NCBI GenBank assembly: GCA_002794785.1
Contig: NBBA01000011.1
Location: 372,001-436,000 of the forward strand
Length of the DNA stretch: 64,000 bases
Reading direction: 5' to 3'
DNA from: Coniferiporia sulphurascens
Lineage: Eukaryota; Basidiomycota; Agaricomycetes; Hymenochaetales; Hymenochaetaceae
The notes under the pieces were generated by a model. It ran no database searches and was not told where the DNA came from. It saw only the letters and a list, made by a program, of their open reading frames with translations. The position numbers and the translations under genes were made by a program. Shown piece by piece: positions 62,469 to 64,000 of the stretch. How positions within the stretch are numbered: the first letter of the stretch is position 1; each line of letters begins with the position of its first letter.

Positions 62469-64000
62469 TTTTTTTTTTTTTTTTTTAAATTATTCCTGCA
62501 GTATTACATAATTACAAGCTGCCCCCCCAAAGGGGGGGCCCTAACTACATAACAACAGAGGCGCCCGTCATTGCGCAACACATGAAACTGGGCAGGGGCC
62601 CTGCTCCCTGGAGGGAGCCAGAGTGGGAAGGGCCCCTATTAGTAAGTGAACAGAAAGAGGGAGGAATACGTGTCACTACAGCCAAGCCAAATGGACAACA
62701 TCAGGCAAAAGGGGGTAGTTTAGAATTGGAAAGGGAGGGCAAGAGCACTGGCTGGGACATCCGAGGGGGAGTCCAAAGGGCAGTCATAGATCAGAGGAAA
62801 AGGGAGGAAGCACACCTGAAAGCTCCAAGAGAGCCGGGTCCAGGTCCTGGGTATGAGGTCCAAGCATACGACTCATGTAGTCCCTGAGGAGGTCCAAGTC
62901 CATATCTTCGTCAGTCAGGTGCCCCTTGAGTTCCATTGCAGCGAAAGCCAGGCGGATGGAGGCAGAGGTGCGGTCGGAGAAGTGGTTGAGGTGCCCCGTC
63001 AGCTTGAGCCAGCAGCGCAAAACCTGGAGGCGGCTTTCATCGGCCCACTCAGTGTGGTGGGTCAGAAGTGGGTCATGGGGGGGCCAGACCTTGTGGATCC
63101 ATGGTTGGAAAGTGCAACATCCACCCAGTACATGGGCAGTCGACTGAGCTGGCCAGGGAGGGTGGTTGTGCCATTGGCAGTGCGAGATCAGGCCATGCCT
63201 GTGTCGGTAGGCTGAGTCAAAGCTCAGCCAGTAACCCCCATAGGGACCAGCATGGCAGAGAACCTGGGCGACTGCGGAGAGCTCCCAGTGGGGGTGGTCG
63301 ACCGACTGTGTCATGAGCTTTCAGGGATGGCGAGAAGGGACGCCGGTGACAGCTAAGTATTTGTCGGCTGTTGAGGCAAGGGGACGGACAAGAGAGAGGG
63401 TCCATCGCTGCATGAGGGTGTTGACGGCGACCTCTTTCAGTGCAGAGGTGGAGGGTGCGAGGGGAGACGGGGGGAGATTCGTTGCGAACTTTGCCTCGTG
63501 GTCTGCCCATTCATTCCCGGGGATGTCAGAGTGACCTGGACACCAGATGAAGTGAATAGAAAGATCCGGGTGTGAGTCCAGTAGAGTCTGGACCCCTGCC
63601 TTCCATTGGTGGAGGAGGTGTGCACCTGGGACTGGTGCCCATGTACGGATCAGGTGGAGTGCCGTCAGCAAATCCGACAGGAAGAAGATGTCGGATGCGA
63701 TGGGCAGAAACTCCCAGAGGTGGTGTGCAGCCCAGCTTGGTGCGGAGGTGAGTGAAAAGATTTCCGTGTCCATGGCTGTTGCACAGGTGGGGGAGGTGAG
63801 CTGGCGAGACTTGAGGCGGGTGAGGCCTTCCATGGCGCATACTGCTGACCCAGACTTAGAACTGATGCAGGAGCCATCAGTGAAAACCTGGAGATGGGGG
63901 AGGGTGCTCAGGGAGCATGCAGTGCCAACAAATTCCTTGTGAGTGTCTTCACTGACTGGAGTGATAGGAGTGGCAAATGAGACTCATCCATTCATAAATG
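62469..64000 (-). mobile_element. Family A LINE copy Q, runs off the window
   Basis: Minus strand: 18-nt homopolymer tail (T run 62469-62486), conserved end, hairpin (62522-62538), 3' UTR, then ORF2 C-terminus and RNase H continuing past 64000. Inserted in the family A 3' UTR scrap at 62468. Confidence 0.88.
62784..64000 (-). pseudogene. Copy Q ORF2: RNase H and C-terminal domain (partial)
   Basis: RNase H: VFTDGSCISSKSGSAVCAMEGLTRLKSRQL, MDTEIFSL, FLSDLLTALHLI and HSDIPGNEWADHEAK. A TGA near 63319 stands for the CGA of RHPRKLMTQS. The tail domain (GYWLSFDSAYRHRHGLISH, DMDLDLLRDYMSRMLGP) ends LPPFSSDL at 62784. Closest to copies A and J. Confidence 0.86.

Noticed and set aside
1..64000. rRNA genes, bacterial operons, riboswitches, CRISPR arrays, origins
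   Set aside because: None seen on either strand; the content is eukaryotic transposon DNA.

Overview
This window is eukaryotic, almost certainly fungal and probably basidiomycete (Agaricomycetes-like). It has non-LTR retrotransposons with a Tad1-type layout (gag-like ORF1 with zinc knuckles; ORF2 with AP endonuclease, reverse transcriptase, RNase H), very short introns (51 and 71 nt) in a host gene relic, and no bacterial features. It reads as a heterochromatic transposon graveyard. I see no intact host gene and no autonomous element free of damage.

Four classes of sequence make up nearly everything. (1) A dominant C-rich LINE family, here 'family A', about 6.42 kb full length: 56-nt 5' UTR, ORF1, an ATGA stop/start overlap, ORF2, then a 3' UTR with a CCCCCC-UUCG-GGGGGG-type hairpin. 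More than a dozen copies lie in both orientations. (2) A second LINE, 'B' (20590-25901, +), nearly intact. (3) A third, AT-rich LINE, 'C' (17229-29224, -). (4) Three solo LTRs of 557-561 bp, each inside a family A copy with 5-bp duplications.

Layout: 1-1583 copy K (-); 1584-5985 copy I (-); 5986-6397 unclassified; 6398-7716 copy P (+); 7717-9334 copy E (-). From 9335 to 37604 lies copy D (+), split by copy A (12693-31120), by chimeric copy J (32503-35854) and by a solo LTR (36536-37096). Copy A is itself split by C, and C by B. This is a four-level nest, and target-site duplications support every step. Then come 37605-38032 (unclassified, tRNA-like), copy S (38048-39337, -) inserted in an intron of a broken VPS35 (retromer) gene relic (39374-40266), an RT fragment (40267-40780), copy L (+, 40781-46629, with a solo LTR and a large internal deletion), an M-like 5' stub (46630-46793), copy F (46794-49460, -), full-length copy M (49461-55877, -), copy H (55878-61231, +) containing short copy N (59988-60672, -), copy O (-) with a solo LTR, a 3' UTR scrap, and copy Q (62469 to the end, -).

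Most stop codons in family A are TGA where sister copies have CGA, and the VPS35 relic has lost conserved arginines the same way. This points to CpG decay across the whole locus, as expected for cytosine methylation or a RIP-like process. The most interesting items are the dated nest, a LINE copy whose 5' end is a tRNA-like SINE module (J), the precise loss of the 3' hairpin in two copies, and the VPS35 relic.
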